Shown here: piece after piece, positions 18,796-27,992 of the stretch
Layout: each line of letters starts with the position of its first letter
How positions within the stretch are numbered: position 1 is the first letter of the stretch
DNA from: an uncultured Elusimicrobia bacterium
GTDB taxonomy: Bacteria > Elusimicrobiota > Endomicrobiia > Endomicrobiales > CAIRNS01
Direction: 5' to 3'
Assembly (NCBI GenBank): GCA_903880015.1
Contig: CAIRNS010000011.1
Coordinates: forward strand, 1 to 64,000
DNA: 64,000 nt
Made by a program: the position numbers and the translations under genes
The notes under the pieces: generated by a model
Told to the model about the DNA's origin: nothing
Seen by the model: only the letters and a program-made list of their open reading frames with translations
Databases searched by the model: none

Positions 18796-21700
18796 AGCTG
18801 TAGTGCAAATCGATATTCTGCCGGTAACATTCTATGCTGACAATATACGATCCACGGCTAAACGCCGTTACCGGCCAGTCGTACGATGTCGCGGTGGTCA
18901 AGTGAGCGGCATCTTTCCCCCCCGCAACCGCCAGACTGTTATCGCTGCAGTAATACCAGGTTACCCCGCGGTCAGGAGAATATTTCAAACTATATCCAAG
19001 CAGGGTTGATTCGGAATAACTGCTCGAATAATCGGCAGTATAGGGTTGCCCGTCCCAACGCTGCCACTGTGCAGCCCATTCAAAATGAATGCTGCCGGGA
19101 TTGTCAAATGTGTCGCTGATGAGCGGTTTTGTCAGAGAGACCATGGGAATTTGGGAAATTTGATCCTGCCCTGTATACAATCCTGCGTCAAGAAAACCCT
19201 GAATCATCGACATCAGCACGAACTTTCCCATCTGTACGGTGCCGAAATCTGCCTGGGTAGCAAGACCCGACGCCACAATATAACAGGTACTGCTCCCGAA
19301 AACATCTTTGATGACGGCGCTTGAATTGTACGGACTGCCGCGGGTGGAATCGTAATATATTCTGGTCCCGCTCGGGATGGAAATAACCGTGCGCAAGTTT
19401 TGATACACCGCATCGTTCCATTCGGTGGGTAAATTTCCTGTACCATAATCAAGAACAAACGGCCGCGGCGCGTCGATGGTGGCAAGTAAAGGGAAATTAA
19501 ACACTGATGACATGGTCAATCCCAAAGCGGTAAGAGTGCCGGTGTAGGTGCCCGACTCATGGCAAAATGGTCCGGATCCGCCGCTGGCTTTACCGTTGAT
19601 AAAAGATGAGCATCCCTTTGACCCGGTTCGCACCGTCCGGTTACGGTCGAAGTCGGAAAAAGTCGTATGATTGGCCCGGTAAAATTTCCCGGCGCCGGTG
19701 GCGATATTGCCCGTGCTGATCCAGGCGCTGTATTGATCGTCGGGATACAATTCGCCCAGCCAATACTTTGCGTACCAGCTGTTAAGCGTATTAGCAACGA
19801 TACGGCTGCGGTTGAGTGCCGGGCCGTACGGCAGTATCTCATCGACAAAGACCGAACTCGTTTCGCCGGTGGTGCTCCACGGCGTTTTGATAAAGGGAAT
19901 GGCATTGGGCAAGGGGTCTATGTCGCTGCCGAACTCACCGCCAACACCGTAATAATAATAACTGAACCCATTCATCGCCGACCATATGGCCTGCGTATTA
20001 AGCAACCCCGACCGGTATGTCTGAAAAAACCGAGGAACATCGACATCAAGGCCGTCGTCGCCCCAGCCGGCGGCAGTTTTGGTAAACCCGCTGTAGCTGT
20101 TCGCGGTATTGGGCACAGACCGGAAATACCAGTTATATCCATGCGCCTGCTTGACATCCAGATACGGGCAATGACGCGGGTCACCAATGAATTGAAATTG
20201 TTCGGTGGCGGGGGGCGTAACGCCCACCCACACATAGGTGCGGGAAAGATTATAAAATGGCGCACTCGTCCCAACGGAAAGATTGTCGCCAATCCGCGTC
20301 TCGATTGCGTGTACATCGGTAGAAAGAGCGCCGGGCGCCAGCGTGATGATCCATCGGGCGGTATTCTTGGTAGCACTGGACATCGTCAGATCGTCATCAA
20401 AACCTCCGTCAACGGGACAAGGAATATATTCCATGCCATAGAGCTTGTTGGCGGCGTTTAATCCGCCGCTCACGCTCGATGTCGAATGAATAACCGGCGT
20501 ATCGTACAAAGTGAAAAGCGTTCCGCCGGCGGATGGATGACTGACCACGCACATCGTTCCCGCCGAAAGATCGAATACGGTATCCCGCTGATAGCGGGTG
20601 GTCGCATCACCGGAAATCTTCTGAACAGTTATATTGGATGTGTTTATTGTATCGCTGGGAACATACACCGTGGCAACGGCAATGCGGGAAAAATCTATGG
20701 GCTCTTCCTCCTGACGGGGACTGCTCCAGCAGAGTTTTGCAACAGCATTGGTGGCATTCTCATAGTAATCCATCTGTACGGCATGCGATTGGCCGGCAGT
20801 AAAAGGAAATGACATCGTACAAGTATTGGTGCTGACGGAATGGTCGTTCCAATTGTCAATGATGAGCACACCGTCAATAGAAAGCCGCACACCGTCGTCT
20901 GTCACTGTTTTGAATGTGTATATTTCTGAATACTTGGGATGAATCGTGCCCGTCCAGCGCACGGAAAATTTATCGGCGGGGACAGCGCCACCCGGTGACC
21001 CGGTTGACCAGTCAAAATTAATGGATTGGTCCATCCGGGACATTTTGAGATTAGCGGCATTAAACGGATCCGACGGAGGAGAAATGCCGCTCCAGCTGTA
21101 ATAGAGACCGTTTGCGCCGCTGGCCCCGACCGTATACGGATACACCCGTAATTTCACCTGGCTACCGGCAGCATACGACAACTGCTCAGGATGAGTCACC
21201 AGACGCGCATGGGGATAGTTCGCCGGATCTTTTGCCGCATCGGAATAATTGCGCATCGGTGGCAGCGGCAAAAGTTCCCCGTGCAAGTTTACCAACAGAA
21301 TATTTTTCAGCGAGGCCGGATCGCTGTTCATTTGCTCAAGAAGCATGCGCAAACTGATCTCCGGAACCGGTTGGTTGTTGAGTACTGCCTGGGCTTTATT
21401 ATAATCGTACAGACGCACTTCATCAGGATAGCGCACGGCATGATTATACTGATCGCAGAGATTATAACTCTCGGGATTGGTTATTACGCCGTCGATATTG
21501 ATCTGCCCCTGTATTTTTTCCGGGTCGTAGAAATAGAAATCGGTATTGTCCGCCTTGCGCAACAATCCGGGATAAAAATACACCAGCGGCATGGCTACAT
21601 CGTTGGTGTAGGTCTCATTATTTATATACGGCTTGTAATATCTGTCGCGACCGTAGGCAAGCCGGCGAATCCAGTGCGTCCGCAGTATCAGCCCGGGATT

Positions 21701-22306
21701 TCTTGTCTGCAAATCCGACAAAACGGACTCGAACATCGGCACCATAGTCGACAAAGAGGACCACCAGCCCGGGACATTTTCAACGGCAATGATATACACA
21801 TCCATGGTCATGGTCGGCACAAAATCGGAGGAGATAGTTTTAAGAATACTGACGGTTTCCGCCAGCACCGCCCCGGGAACGGCCGGATTAGCGGGCGACG
21901 AGCGATAAAACCGTACATATACTTTGCGGGCGAATGGCTCTTCGGGAACCCGGACAACCGAGATGCGACGCAGATACTTCCAACCGGCGGCAACCGTCTT
22001 ATTGCCGCTGATGGGATGAGCCGGATCGGAAATATTTTTGTCGCTTGTCAGTATGGGGCTGTAGGTTGTTCCGTCATCGTAATCGTCCAAAACATTAATA
22101 TTGATTTTTTCGGAACCCGACACCAGCGCACGCAGTTGCTCCATCACCTGTATGGATTTTTCGGTAGCAAAAACCCGTTCCCTGAGCTGGACCGACTGTC
22201 GGCTCATAAATGATTGTACATACACAATCGTCAGCCCGATAACGGCAAGGATGACCGTCGCGATAAGAACTTCAGCCAAAGTAAGTCCGCGATTATTTCT
22301 TAGCAT
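18764..22306 (-). CDS. Very large pseudopilin with PA14 domain, probable pilus-tip adhesin
   Basis: A 1180-residue protein, far above the 150-350 residues usual for pilins. The N-terminus RG|LTLAEVLIATVILAVIGLT is a prepilin peptidase site (Glu +5) plus the hydrophobic assembly helix. Residues about 400-535 match a PA14 domain: a YSWSG opening, FSVRWTGTI, YTFKTVTDDGVRLSIDG, IIDNW and a closing AKLCWSS strand. PA14 domains bind glycans in many adhesins. The remaining 600 residues are unassigned and rich in Tyr, Trp, Ser and Gly; the C-terminal 80 residues resemble a beta-sandwich. The gene is between a PilX-like gene (47-nt gap) and a smaller pseudopilin (overlap). A surface-exposed tip role is inference from architecture. 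Confidence 0.82.
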   Translation of the reverse strand: MLRNNRGLTLAEVLIATVILAVIGLTIVYVQSFMSRQSVQLRERVFATEKSIQVMEQLRALVSGSEKININVLDDYDDGTTYSPILTSDKNISDPAHPISGNKTVAAGWKYLRRISVVRVPEEPFARKVYVRFYRSSPANPAVPGAVLAETVSILKTISSDFVPTMTMDVYIIAVENVPGWWSSLSTMVPMFESVLSDLQTRNPGLILRTHWIRRLAYGRDRYYKPYINNETYTNDVAMPLVYFYPGLLRKADNTDFYFYDPEKIQGQINIDGVITNPESYNLCDQYNHAVRYPDEVRLYDYNKAQAVLNNQPVPEISLRMLLEQMNSDPASLKNILLVNLHGELLPLPPMRNYSDAAKDPANYPHARLVTHPEQLSYAAGSQVKLRVYPYTVGASGANGLYYSWSGISPPSDPFNAANLKMSRMDQSINFDWSTGSPGGAVPADKFSVRWTGTIHPKYSEIYTFKTVTDDGVRLSIDGVLIIDNWNDHSVSTNTCTMSFPFTAGQSHAVQMDYYENATNAVAKLCWSSPRQEEEPIDFSRIAVATVYVPSDTINTSNITVQKISGDATTRYQRDTVFDLSAGTMCVVSHPSAGGTLFTLYDTPVIHSTSSVSGGLNAANKLYGMEYIPCPVDGGFDDDLTMSSATKNTARWIITLAPGALSTDVHAIETRIGDNLSVGTSAPFYNLSRTYVWVGVTPPATEQFQFIGDPRHCPYLDVKQAHGYNWYFRSVPNTANSYSGFTKTAAGWGDDGLDVDVPRFFQTYRSGLLNTQAIWSAMNGFSYYYYGVGGEFGSDIDPLPNAIPFIKTPWSTTGETSSVFVDEILPYGPALNRSRIVANTLNSWYAKYWLGELYPDDQYSAWISTGNIATGAGKFYRANHTTFSDFDRNRTVRTGSKGCSSFINGKASGGSGPFCHESGTYTGTLTALGLTMSSVFNFPLLATIDAPRPFVLDYGTGNLPTEWNDAVYQNLRTVISIPSGTRIYYDSTRGSPYNSSAVIKDVFGSSTCYIVASGLATQADFGTVQMGKFVLMSMIQGFLDAGLYTGQDQISQIPMVSLTKPLISDTFDNPGSIHFEWAAQWQRWDGQPYTADYSSSYSESTLLGYSLKYSPDRGVTWYYCSDNSLAVAGGKDAAHLTTATSYDWPVTAFSRGSYIVSIECYRQNIDLHYSYDQIQIYINK

Positions 22307-22353
22307 AAAATATTTTTCTCAGTGACGGTGCGAAAAAGAGCACAGTGGCATGG

Positions 22354-23607
22354 TCATTGCATTTCAGACAATCCGGTGGAAACCCGGTAGGTGGATTTCA
22401 TTTCCCGATATTGGCATATCTGCTGACGAACCATGTCCAGGATGCCCGCATCATACTGAATTTCAGCCACATCCGTCGCTCCTGAACGGGATAAAGTAAG
22501 CCCACCATAAGCGACCACGCAACCGCTGATATACGCAGGGTCGTTGATAGTCGCCGTTCCCGTGACATAGATGAGTCCGCTGTAGGTACTATTTGACCCC
22601 ACACTGATAGTCAGATTCCCCTGAACAAAAAGTATACCGCTTGAACGCAGCGGGTGGGCGACGGTAAAAACGGCGTCGCCACTGATATAAATAAGTGACA
22701 TATCCGGCAGTTCCGCCGGAAGCGACGCCACATCGGGAACCATATAGTCAGACAATATCCTGAGTTCGGCGGTCGAAACACCCAGCACATAGGGGACGGT
22801 ATGATCATCCAGATAAAACGAGCTGGGGTTTGAGGCGGCCGTCGTTCCGGTAACGGTCGCTGCAGCATTTATACTCGGCGCACTGCCGCTGGCCCTGCCG
22901 CAACCATAGGTACCGCCGTCAATGCGTCCTTTTGCGTTAACCGTAACTTTACGCGACCCGTTCGTCCCGCCGTTGGAAACGATAACAGCGCAGGGAACCT
23001 GAATGGTAAGCGATATCCGTCGTATCTCGGTTGAAACGCGCGAGGTAGAAATAACCTTGTTCGGAGCAACATTGAAAGCAGCCGCGACATTGCGCTTGCG
23101 GTAAATATATCCTTTGCTTGAAATAGCCCACACATAGCCATTGCCATTCTGTTCGCCTGAATACAACCGCTCGCCGGACACATCATGAACTGCGTTGACA
23201 TCGTAGGCCGCAACCGTGGTATTGGTTTGCCGTTTGACTTCATAGCGCCCCCATATCAGGCCGTCTTCGCTCAGCTGATATTCCTTTACAATGCCAATGG
23301 AAGGGTCGATAGTATCACAGTGCGCCGTATCGGTACTGTAGCGGGGATCGAACGCCCCGTCGGCCCACGCGTACCGCGTATACGGCACCCCGCTTTTAAC
23401 GGGCTGAATTGACTGGCGCTTGAACCAGGCAATGGCGTCAACCAATCCGGAGCGAGAAATGTTATCAACTTCGGCACTAAGATGCTGCTGATTTTTTGTA
23501 TTTTTAAAGGATGTCACGATAAGCCGTGTCCCGACCGCCACAATAATGGTCAGAACAAGAGAAAGGATCAACGCGATGGCAAGGGCGGTACCTCTGCTGT
23601 TATGCAT
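22354..23607 (-). CDS. PilX/GspK-like minor pilin
   Basis: A 417-residue protein starting MHNSRGTALAIALILSLV, which resembles PilX-type minor pilins: an RG|TALA start followed by a hydrophobic helix, without the Glu at +5 of major pilins. The helix continues into an amphipathic stretch up to about residue 70 (SRSGLVDAIAWFKRQ). The C-terminal half is rich in Gly, Ser and Thr with repeated beta-strand patterns (VQGNLTISVGSNSTYSG), like a polymer-forming or beta-helix domain. It is the first gene of the pilin cluster, with a good promoter 38-66 nt upstream. Confidence 0.7.
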   Translation of the reverse strand: MHNSRGTALAIALILSLVLTIIVAVGTRLIVTSFKNTKNQQHLSAEVDNISRSGLVDAIAWFKRQSIQPVKSGVPYTRYAWADGAFDPRYSTDTAHCDTIDPSIGIVKEYQLSEDGLIWGRYEVKRQTNTTVAAYDVNAVHDVSGERLYSGEQNGNGYVWAISSKGYIYRKRNVAAAFNVAPNKVISTSRVSTEIRRISLTIQVPCAVIVSNGGTNGSRKVTVNAKGRIDGGTYGCGRASGSAPSINAAATVTGTTAASNPSSFYLDDHTVPYVLGVSTAELRILSDYMVPDVASLPAELPDMSLIYISGDAVFTVAHPLRSSGILFVQGNLTISVGSNSTYSGLIYVTGTATINDPAYISGCVVAYGGLTLSRSGATDVAEIQYDAGILDMVRQQICQYREMKSTYRVSTGLSEMQ

Positions 23608-23644
23608 GAAGAGTTAATGTGGGTCCCTTTTTTCTTCTCTTCAG

Positions 23645-23673
23645 GTTATAGCAGAATCCCGATTATTTTTCAA
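23645..23673 (-). promoter_or_regulatory. Promoter of the pseudopilin cluster
   Basis: The minus strand reads TTGAAA (23673-23668), a 17-nt spacer, then TATAAC (23650-23645). It points into the PilX-like gene at 23607 and gives a leader of about 30 nt. It lies back to back with the tmk promoter. Confidence 0.65.
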
Positions 23674-23705
23674 GGGTTTTATGTTATAGTTTTTACTTTA
23701 TTTTT

Positions 23706-23734
23706 TTGACACCAATATGCGTATTTGTTACAAT
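23706..23734 (+). promoter_or_regulatory. Promoter of the tmk operon
   Basis: TTGACA (23706-23711), a 17-nt spacer and TACAAT (23729-23734), a near-consensus sigma70 promoter. Transcription should start near 23741, about 3 nt before the GTG at 23744, so the tmk mRNA would be almost leaderless. The in-frame ATG at 23717 lies inside the promoter spacer and cannot be the start if this promoter is used. Confidence 0.75.
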
Positions 23735-23743
23735 CAGTGCACT

Positions 23744-24379
23744 GTGAAGAAAAATTTTTTTATAACTTTTGAAGGGTGCGAGGGGTCGGGAAAAAGTACG
23801 CAGTCACTCTTGTTTTGTACCCACCTTAAGCGGATGGGGATTGCTGCCGTCCACACCCGCGAACCCGGCGGCACCGGCGTTGCCGAATCGATACGCAAGA
23901 TTCTGCTTAATCCAAAAAATTCTATCGCTCCGGTTACGGAGCTCTTTTTATACGAAGCGTCCCGGGCACAGCATATGCACGACATCATCCTGCCGGCGCT
24001 CTCAGCAGGAAAAATCGTTGTCTGCGACCGATTCACTGACGCCACAATTGCCTATCAAGGCTATGCCCGCGGACTCGACATAGCGATAATCCGCCGGCTC
24101 AACGCGATTGCAACCGGCAACCGCGCGCCGGATTTGACGATATACCTGGACATCGCTCCGGCAAAAGGTCTTCTCAAAGCAAAAGCGATAAAAAACGGCG
24201 GGGACCGCCTTGACCGGGAAACCCTGTCATTTCACCGGAAAGTTCGCCGCGGATATTTGGCTGCTGCCCGCGGAGAACCACAACGCATCAGAATCATCAA
24301 GACGGCGGAAACGATTGAAGAAACACAATCGCTAATCATCGAGACAGTGCGCAATGCAAAACGTGGCATACCCCTTTAA
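23744..24379 (+). CDS. tmk: Thymidylate kinase
   Basis: A 211-residue P-loop kinase that turns dTMP into dTDP. The protein opens MKKNFFITFEG followed by the P-loop GCEGSGKST, then TREPGGTGVAESIR (dTMP binding), and DRFTDATIAYQGYARGLD near residue 95, all typical of Tmk. GTG 23744 is chosen because the promoter overlaps an upstream in-frame ATG and because the family normally begins this close to the first strand. No Shine-Dalgarno sequence is visible, which agrees with a leaderless message. holB follows after 5 nt. Confidence 0.94.
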   Translation: MKKNFFITFEGCEGSGKSTQSLLFCTHLKRMGIAAVHTREPGGTGVAESIRKILLNPKNSIAPVTELFLYEASRAQHMHDIILPALSAGKIVVCDRFTDATIAYQGYARGLDIAIIRRLNAIATGNRAPDLTIYLDIAPAKGLLKAKAIKNGGDRLDRETLSFHRKVRRGYLAAARGEPQRIRIIKTAETIEETQSLIIETVRNAKRGIPL

Positions 24380-24384
24380 TTCAT

Positions 24385-25353
24385 ATGTCTTTTAAATCGA
24401 TTATCAATCAGAAAAAAGCAAAAGATATCATCGCGGGTCAAATACTGTCCGGAAAGATCCCGCACGCTTATTTATTTTTGGGGCCTGACGGCGTCGGACG
24501 GAAAAAAATGGCGCTGGAACTGGCAAAAACCCTTAACTGCCATCATCCCAATACCCCCATTGCATTGGGGACCTCTCCCGCCGCGGTGCTTACGGAACCT
24601 TGCGACCACTGTCTTTCGTGCAAAAAAATCGATACAGCGACGCACCCTGATGTACAAACCATCGATTTTGAATGGCAAGCACGGCGCGAAAACAAAGAAC
24701 TTGAAAAACAACGGTCTATCAAAATCGAAACCATCCGGGCCGTACAACACGAAATAAGCCTGAAACCGACTGAAGGTCGATGGAAAGTATTTATTATCGA
24801 CCCGGCTGAGAAAATAACGCTCGACGCCGCCAATTGCCTGTTAAAAACTCTTGAAGAACCGCCGCGGTGGACAATGTTGATTCTGCTGGCACGCCATAAA
24901 GAGAATCTGCCGGCGACCATCGTATCCCGCACCCAGTCCGTACCGTTTGGACCGTTGCCGGAGAAAGATATTGTTGCCTGGCTGATTCTTAACGGCGGAC
25001 TTTCCAACGACGACGCTCATGAAATCGCACGATTATCGGAAGGTTCACTGACAACCGCTCTCAAACTGGTTGCCGATAAGACAACTGTTTCGGAACCGCT
25101 GCTTTCCCGGGTAATCCGACCGGACGCTGCGACCGCTGACCTGCTGCGCATCAGCCAGGAATATGCCAAAACTTCCGATGCTTTTCTCGACAAACTGCTG
25201 GCGGAAGCAAAACAACAGTTCCGCAGGGAGCCGCACCGTTTCGCGCCGATGGTGGCGGAAATTTTGCGGACCCGTCAATTGATCAGTAAAAATGTAAGTT
25301 CACTGATGGCACTCGACGCTTTACTTCTTAACCTGAACCAGAGAGGGACCTAA
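24385..25353 (+). CDS. holB: DNA polymerase III delta-prime subunit
   Basis: A 322-residue clamp-loader AAA+ protein. HAYLFLGPDGVGRKK (residues 27-41) is the Walker A region, which in delta-prime is non-canonical; the zinc-binding CDHCLSCKK follows near 73, and ANCLLKTLEEPPRWTMLIL near 150 contains the sensor-type LEEPP motif. The C-terminal half is a helical domain. The gene lies between tmk and a ricT-like gene (1-nt gap), the order often seen in bacteria. It is the minor, non-hydrolysing subunit of the clamp loader in the replisome. Confidence 0.92.
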   Translation: MSFKSIINQKKAKDIIAGQILSGKIPHAYLFLGPDGVGRKKMALELAKTLNCHHPNTPIALGTSPAAVLTEPCDHCLSCKKIDTATHPDVQTIDFEWQARRENKELEKQRSIKIETIRAVQHEISLKPTEGRWKVFIIDPAEKITLDAANCLLKTLEEPPRWTMLILLARHKENLPATIVSRTQSVPFGPLPEKDIVAWLILNGGLSNDDAHEIARLSEGSLTTALKLVADKTTVSEPLLSRVIRPDAATADLLRISQEYAKTSDAFLDKLLAEAKQQFRREPHRFAPMVAEILRTRQLISKNVSSLMALDALLLNLNQRGT

Positions 25354-25354
25354 T

Positions 25355-26293
25355 ATGCCCATCGCCGCCGGAGTAATGGTACGCCGCATCAAAGAAAAAT
25401 TGTACGCTGAAACCGGACACCTTGATTTTGCCATTGGTGAACGGGTTGTCGTCGAAACAGAGCACGGCCAGGAAATCGGCATGATCTGCGAGCGGGAGAA
25501 GCTTATAGAAAAATCCAAAGAACCCATCGGGAAAATTCTGCGCAAACTGACGCCTGACGACAAAAAACGCATTATTGACAACGAAGAAAAGGGCTGCCAG
25601 GCACACAAAACTATTGTGACCAAAATAGAAGACCACGAATTGGGCATGAAACTCACCGCAGTGCATTTCACCTTTGACCGGTCTAAACTTTTCGTGTACT
25701 ACACGGCTGAATCACGGGTTGATTTCCGTGAGCTGATTAAGGATCTCGGACATATGCTCAAAACGCGCATTCAGATGGTCCAGATCGGCGTCCGCGACGA
25801 AGCCAGAATGATTGGCGGGATCGGAACCTGCGGTCGCCAACTGTGCTGCCAGGGTTTTCTCAAGGACTTTTCATCGGTGACCATCGACATGGCCAAAGAA
25901 CAGGATTTATCGCTCAACACCGCCAAGCTTTCCGGGCTCTGCGGGCGGTTGATGTGCTGTATCGGCTACGAAAATGCTTTTTACCGCGACACCAACAAAA
26001 AGTTACCGCCCTACGGATCGACCGTCACAACGCCCTTCGGACAAGGCACGGTAATAGCTGCCAGTTGCATCAAGGAAGCCGTGACCGTACATTTCGACGA
26101 CGGCCAAAGCAAACTGGTGCCCCTTGCGGATATTTCCAATATCATCCCCAGAAAACCGGGCTCGGGCGTTCCCGTCAGGGAACCGGCGCCGGCACCGGCG
26201 AAACAAAGCGGCCGCCCGCCACGGCCGGAAAAACCGTCAGCGGGACATCAGTCCCGTCAACGCAACCATCACAACCGGGACCGCAGAAAATGA
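25355..26293 (+). CDS. PSP1-domain protein, RicT/YaaT-like
   Basis: A 312-residue protein with the PSP1 C-terminal domain. The cysteine-rich stretch GIGTCGRQLCCQGFL near residues 158-172 and LSGLCGRLMCCIGYE near 194-208 are the family signature; in Bacillus RicT these cysteines bind iron-sulfur clusters in the RicA-RicF-RicT complex that adjusts RNase Y. The tail from about 275 is rich in Pro, Ala and basic residues. It follows holB by 1 nt and its stop overlaps the metG start as ATGA. Presence of RicA/RicF partners is unknown. In other phyla the gene regularly sits beside holB and tmk. Confidence 0.9.
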   Translation: MPIAAGVMVRRIKEKLYAETGHLDFAIGERVVVETEHGQEIGMICEREKLIEKSKEPIGKILRKLTPDDKKRIIDNEEKGCQAHKTIVTKIEDHELGMKLTAVHFTFDRSKLFVYYTAESRVDFRELIKDLGHMLKTRIQMVQIGVRDEARMIGGIGTCGRQLCCQGFLKDFSSVTIDMAKEQDLSLNTAKLSGLCGRLMCCIGYENAFYRDTNKKLPPYGSTVTTPFGQGTVIAASCIKEAVTVHFDDGQSKLVPLADISNIIPRKPGSGVPVREPAPAPAKQSGRPPRPEKPSAGHQSRQRNHHNRDRRK

Positions 26294-27870
26294 AATCAAA
26301 CCGATTCTATCTCACTACCCCCATTTATTATGTCAACGATTATCCTCATATAGGTCACGCCTATACCACGATTGCCGCCGACATACTGTCCCGCTGGTCC
26401 CGCCTTAATGGTAAAAATGTTTTCTTTTTAACCGGCACCGACGAACATGGCGCCAAAATTTGCGATGCTGCGCAAAAAAACAATCAAACACCTCTGGCGT
26501 TTTGCGACGGTATAGTCGAAGGGTTCCGCTCTGCATGGAAAAATCTGGCTATTGAGAACACTGATTTTATTCGAACCACGGAAAAGCGCCATGAAGCCGC
26601 TGTCCAGAAACTTCTCAGTGTACTCCACGAAAAAGGATTTATTTATAATAACACCTACAAAGGGTTGTACTGCGTTGGTTGTGAGAAGTTCATTTCTGAA
26701 ACGGACCTGGACGACACGGGTTGTTGCCCTGACCACCGCCAGAAACCGGCACACCATGAAGAAGAGAATTATTTTTTCAAGCTCTCTGCCTTTCAGCAAC
26801 AGCTCATCGACATCATTTCCGATGAAAAGCATCCCCAGCATATCGTCGTGCTCCCGCGCGAACGCCGCAACGAGATACTGGGCAAGCTTAAGCAGGGCCT
26901 GGACGATATCAGTATTTCCCGTATCGCTCTTACCTGGGGCATCCCCCTGCCGTTTGATGCCAAACAGACCGCCTATGTCTGGGTTGACGCACTGATTAAC
27001 TACATCAGCGCCGTGGGCTACGGCGAACTGCCTGGGGCCGATTCCCCCGATGCCGCACAACGCATCAATGATTTTAATACATGGTGGCCAGCCGATCTAC
27101 ATCTGATGGCCAAGGATATTCTGTGGTTTCACAGCGTCATCTGGCCAGCAATGCTGCTGGCCGCCGGCGTGGCCCTACCCAAAAAGATTTTTGCACACGG
27201 ATTTTTTACCATCGACGGCAACAAAATGTCGAAAACCATCGGCAATGTCATCCGCCCGGATCAGTTGATAGAAAAATTCGGTGTTGACGCGACGCGCTAT
27301 TTGACCGTATCGCTGTTTCCTTTCGGCAGTGACGGAGATATATCGTGGGACGCGCTCACTGACAAATATAATGTTGACCTGGCAAACAATTTCGGCAACC
27401 TCATATCCCGGACGCTTTCCATGACGCAGAAATATTTTTCGGGAACGATCCCCCCTGCCACCGACAGCGCGCCGGACCTCATCGATCGCGTTGCAAAAAT
27501 ACTGGCTGATGTCCCCGGTGCCGTTGATGCCCTCGAGTTTCACAAGATCGCTGACCGGATACAATGCGCGGTCACGCTGGTGAATCAACAGATAGAGCAG
27601 GATGCCCCATGGAAAATGGCAAAAGAAGCCAACCAGCGCCTGGGCGCGGCAATGAACTCCTATCTTCAGACAACGGCGCTGATAACGTTGTATCTTGTCC
27701 CGTTTATGCCGTCGATATGCCAGAAAATATGGGAATCGTTCGGCGCTGTTGAACCGGTCGCCACCGCCGCACACGCATATTTTACTGCTTCAGTTCCACC
27801 GACTACCTTCGTGCGCTCCGGCGCAGGTATTTTAAATCCCGGCATCCTGTTCCCCCGCATACAAAAATGA
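26290..27870 (+). CDS. metG: Methionyl-tRNA synthetase
   Basis: A 526-residue class I aminoacyl-tRNA synthetase. Motifs: TTPIYYVNDYPHIGHAY (HIGH, residues 9-25), FLTGTDEHGAKI, a metal-binding knuckle YCVGCEKF...CCPDH near 128-150, YVWVDALINYISAVGY, and the KMSKT loop GNKMSKTIGN near 315. It lacks the C-terminal tRNA-binding (Trbp111-like) extension. The start ATG overlaps the ricT-like stop codon. A longer reading of the same frame back to 25843 runs through ricT and is not real. Confidence 0.96.
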   Translation: MKSNRFYLTTPIYYVNDYPHIGHAYTTIAADILSRWSRLNGKNVFFLTGTDEHGAKICDAAQKNNQTPLAFCDGIVEGFRSAWKNLAIENTDFIRTTEKRHEAAVQKLLSVLHEKGFIYNNTYKGLYCVGCEKFISETDLDDTGCCPDHRQKPAHHEEENYFFKLSAFQQQLIDIISDEKHPQHIVVLPRERRNEILGKLKQGLDDISISRIALTWGIPLPFDAKQTAYVWVDALINYISAVGYGELPGADSPDAAQRINDFNTWWPADLHLMAKDILWFHSVIWPAMLLAAGVALPKKIFAHGFFTIDGNKMSKTIGNVIRPDQLIEKFGVDATRYLTVSLFPFGSDGDISWDALTDKYNVDLANNFGNLISRTLSMTQKYFSGTIPPATDSAPDLIDRVAKILADVPGAVDALEFHKIADRIQCAVTLVNQQIEQDAPWKMAKEANQRLGAAMNSYLQTTALITLYLVPFMPSICQKIWESFGAVEPVATAAHAYFTASVPPTTFVRSGAGILNPGILFPRIQK

Positions 27871-27898
27871 GAGCAGCGAGCACTGATAGATTTGAAAG

Positions 27899-27938
27899 AA
27901 CGGCAAATCCCCCTCGCCCCCTTTGCTAAAGGGGGAAT
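27899..27938. repeat. Single copy of the C/G hairpin repeat between metG and tatD
   Basis: AACGGCAAATCCCCCTCG is followed by CCCCCTTTGCTAAAGGGGG, the same sequence as other family members in this window. Only one arm is present, without the inverted partner seen elsewhere. Confidence 0.7.
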
Positions 27939-27992
27939 CAATGACATTGCAATGATATTAGAAAGATGTTATGAAAAATCGTAGTAAATATT

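Noticed and set aside
25843-26289. Upstream extension of the metG frame by 149 codons
   Set aside because: It lies inside the ricT-like gene; metG begins at ATG 26290 with its standard N-terminus and an ATGA overlap.
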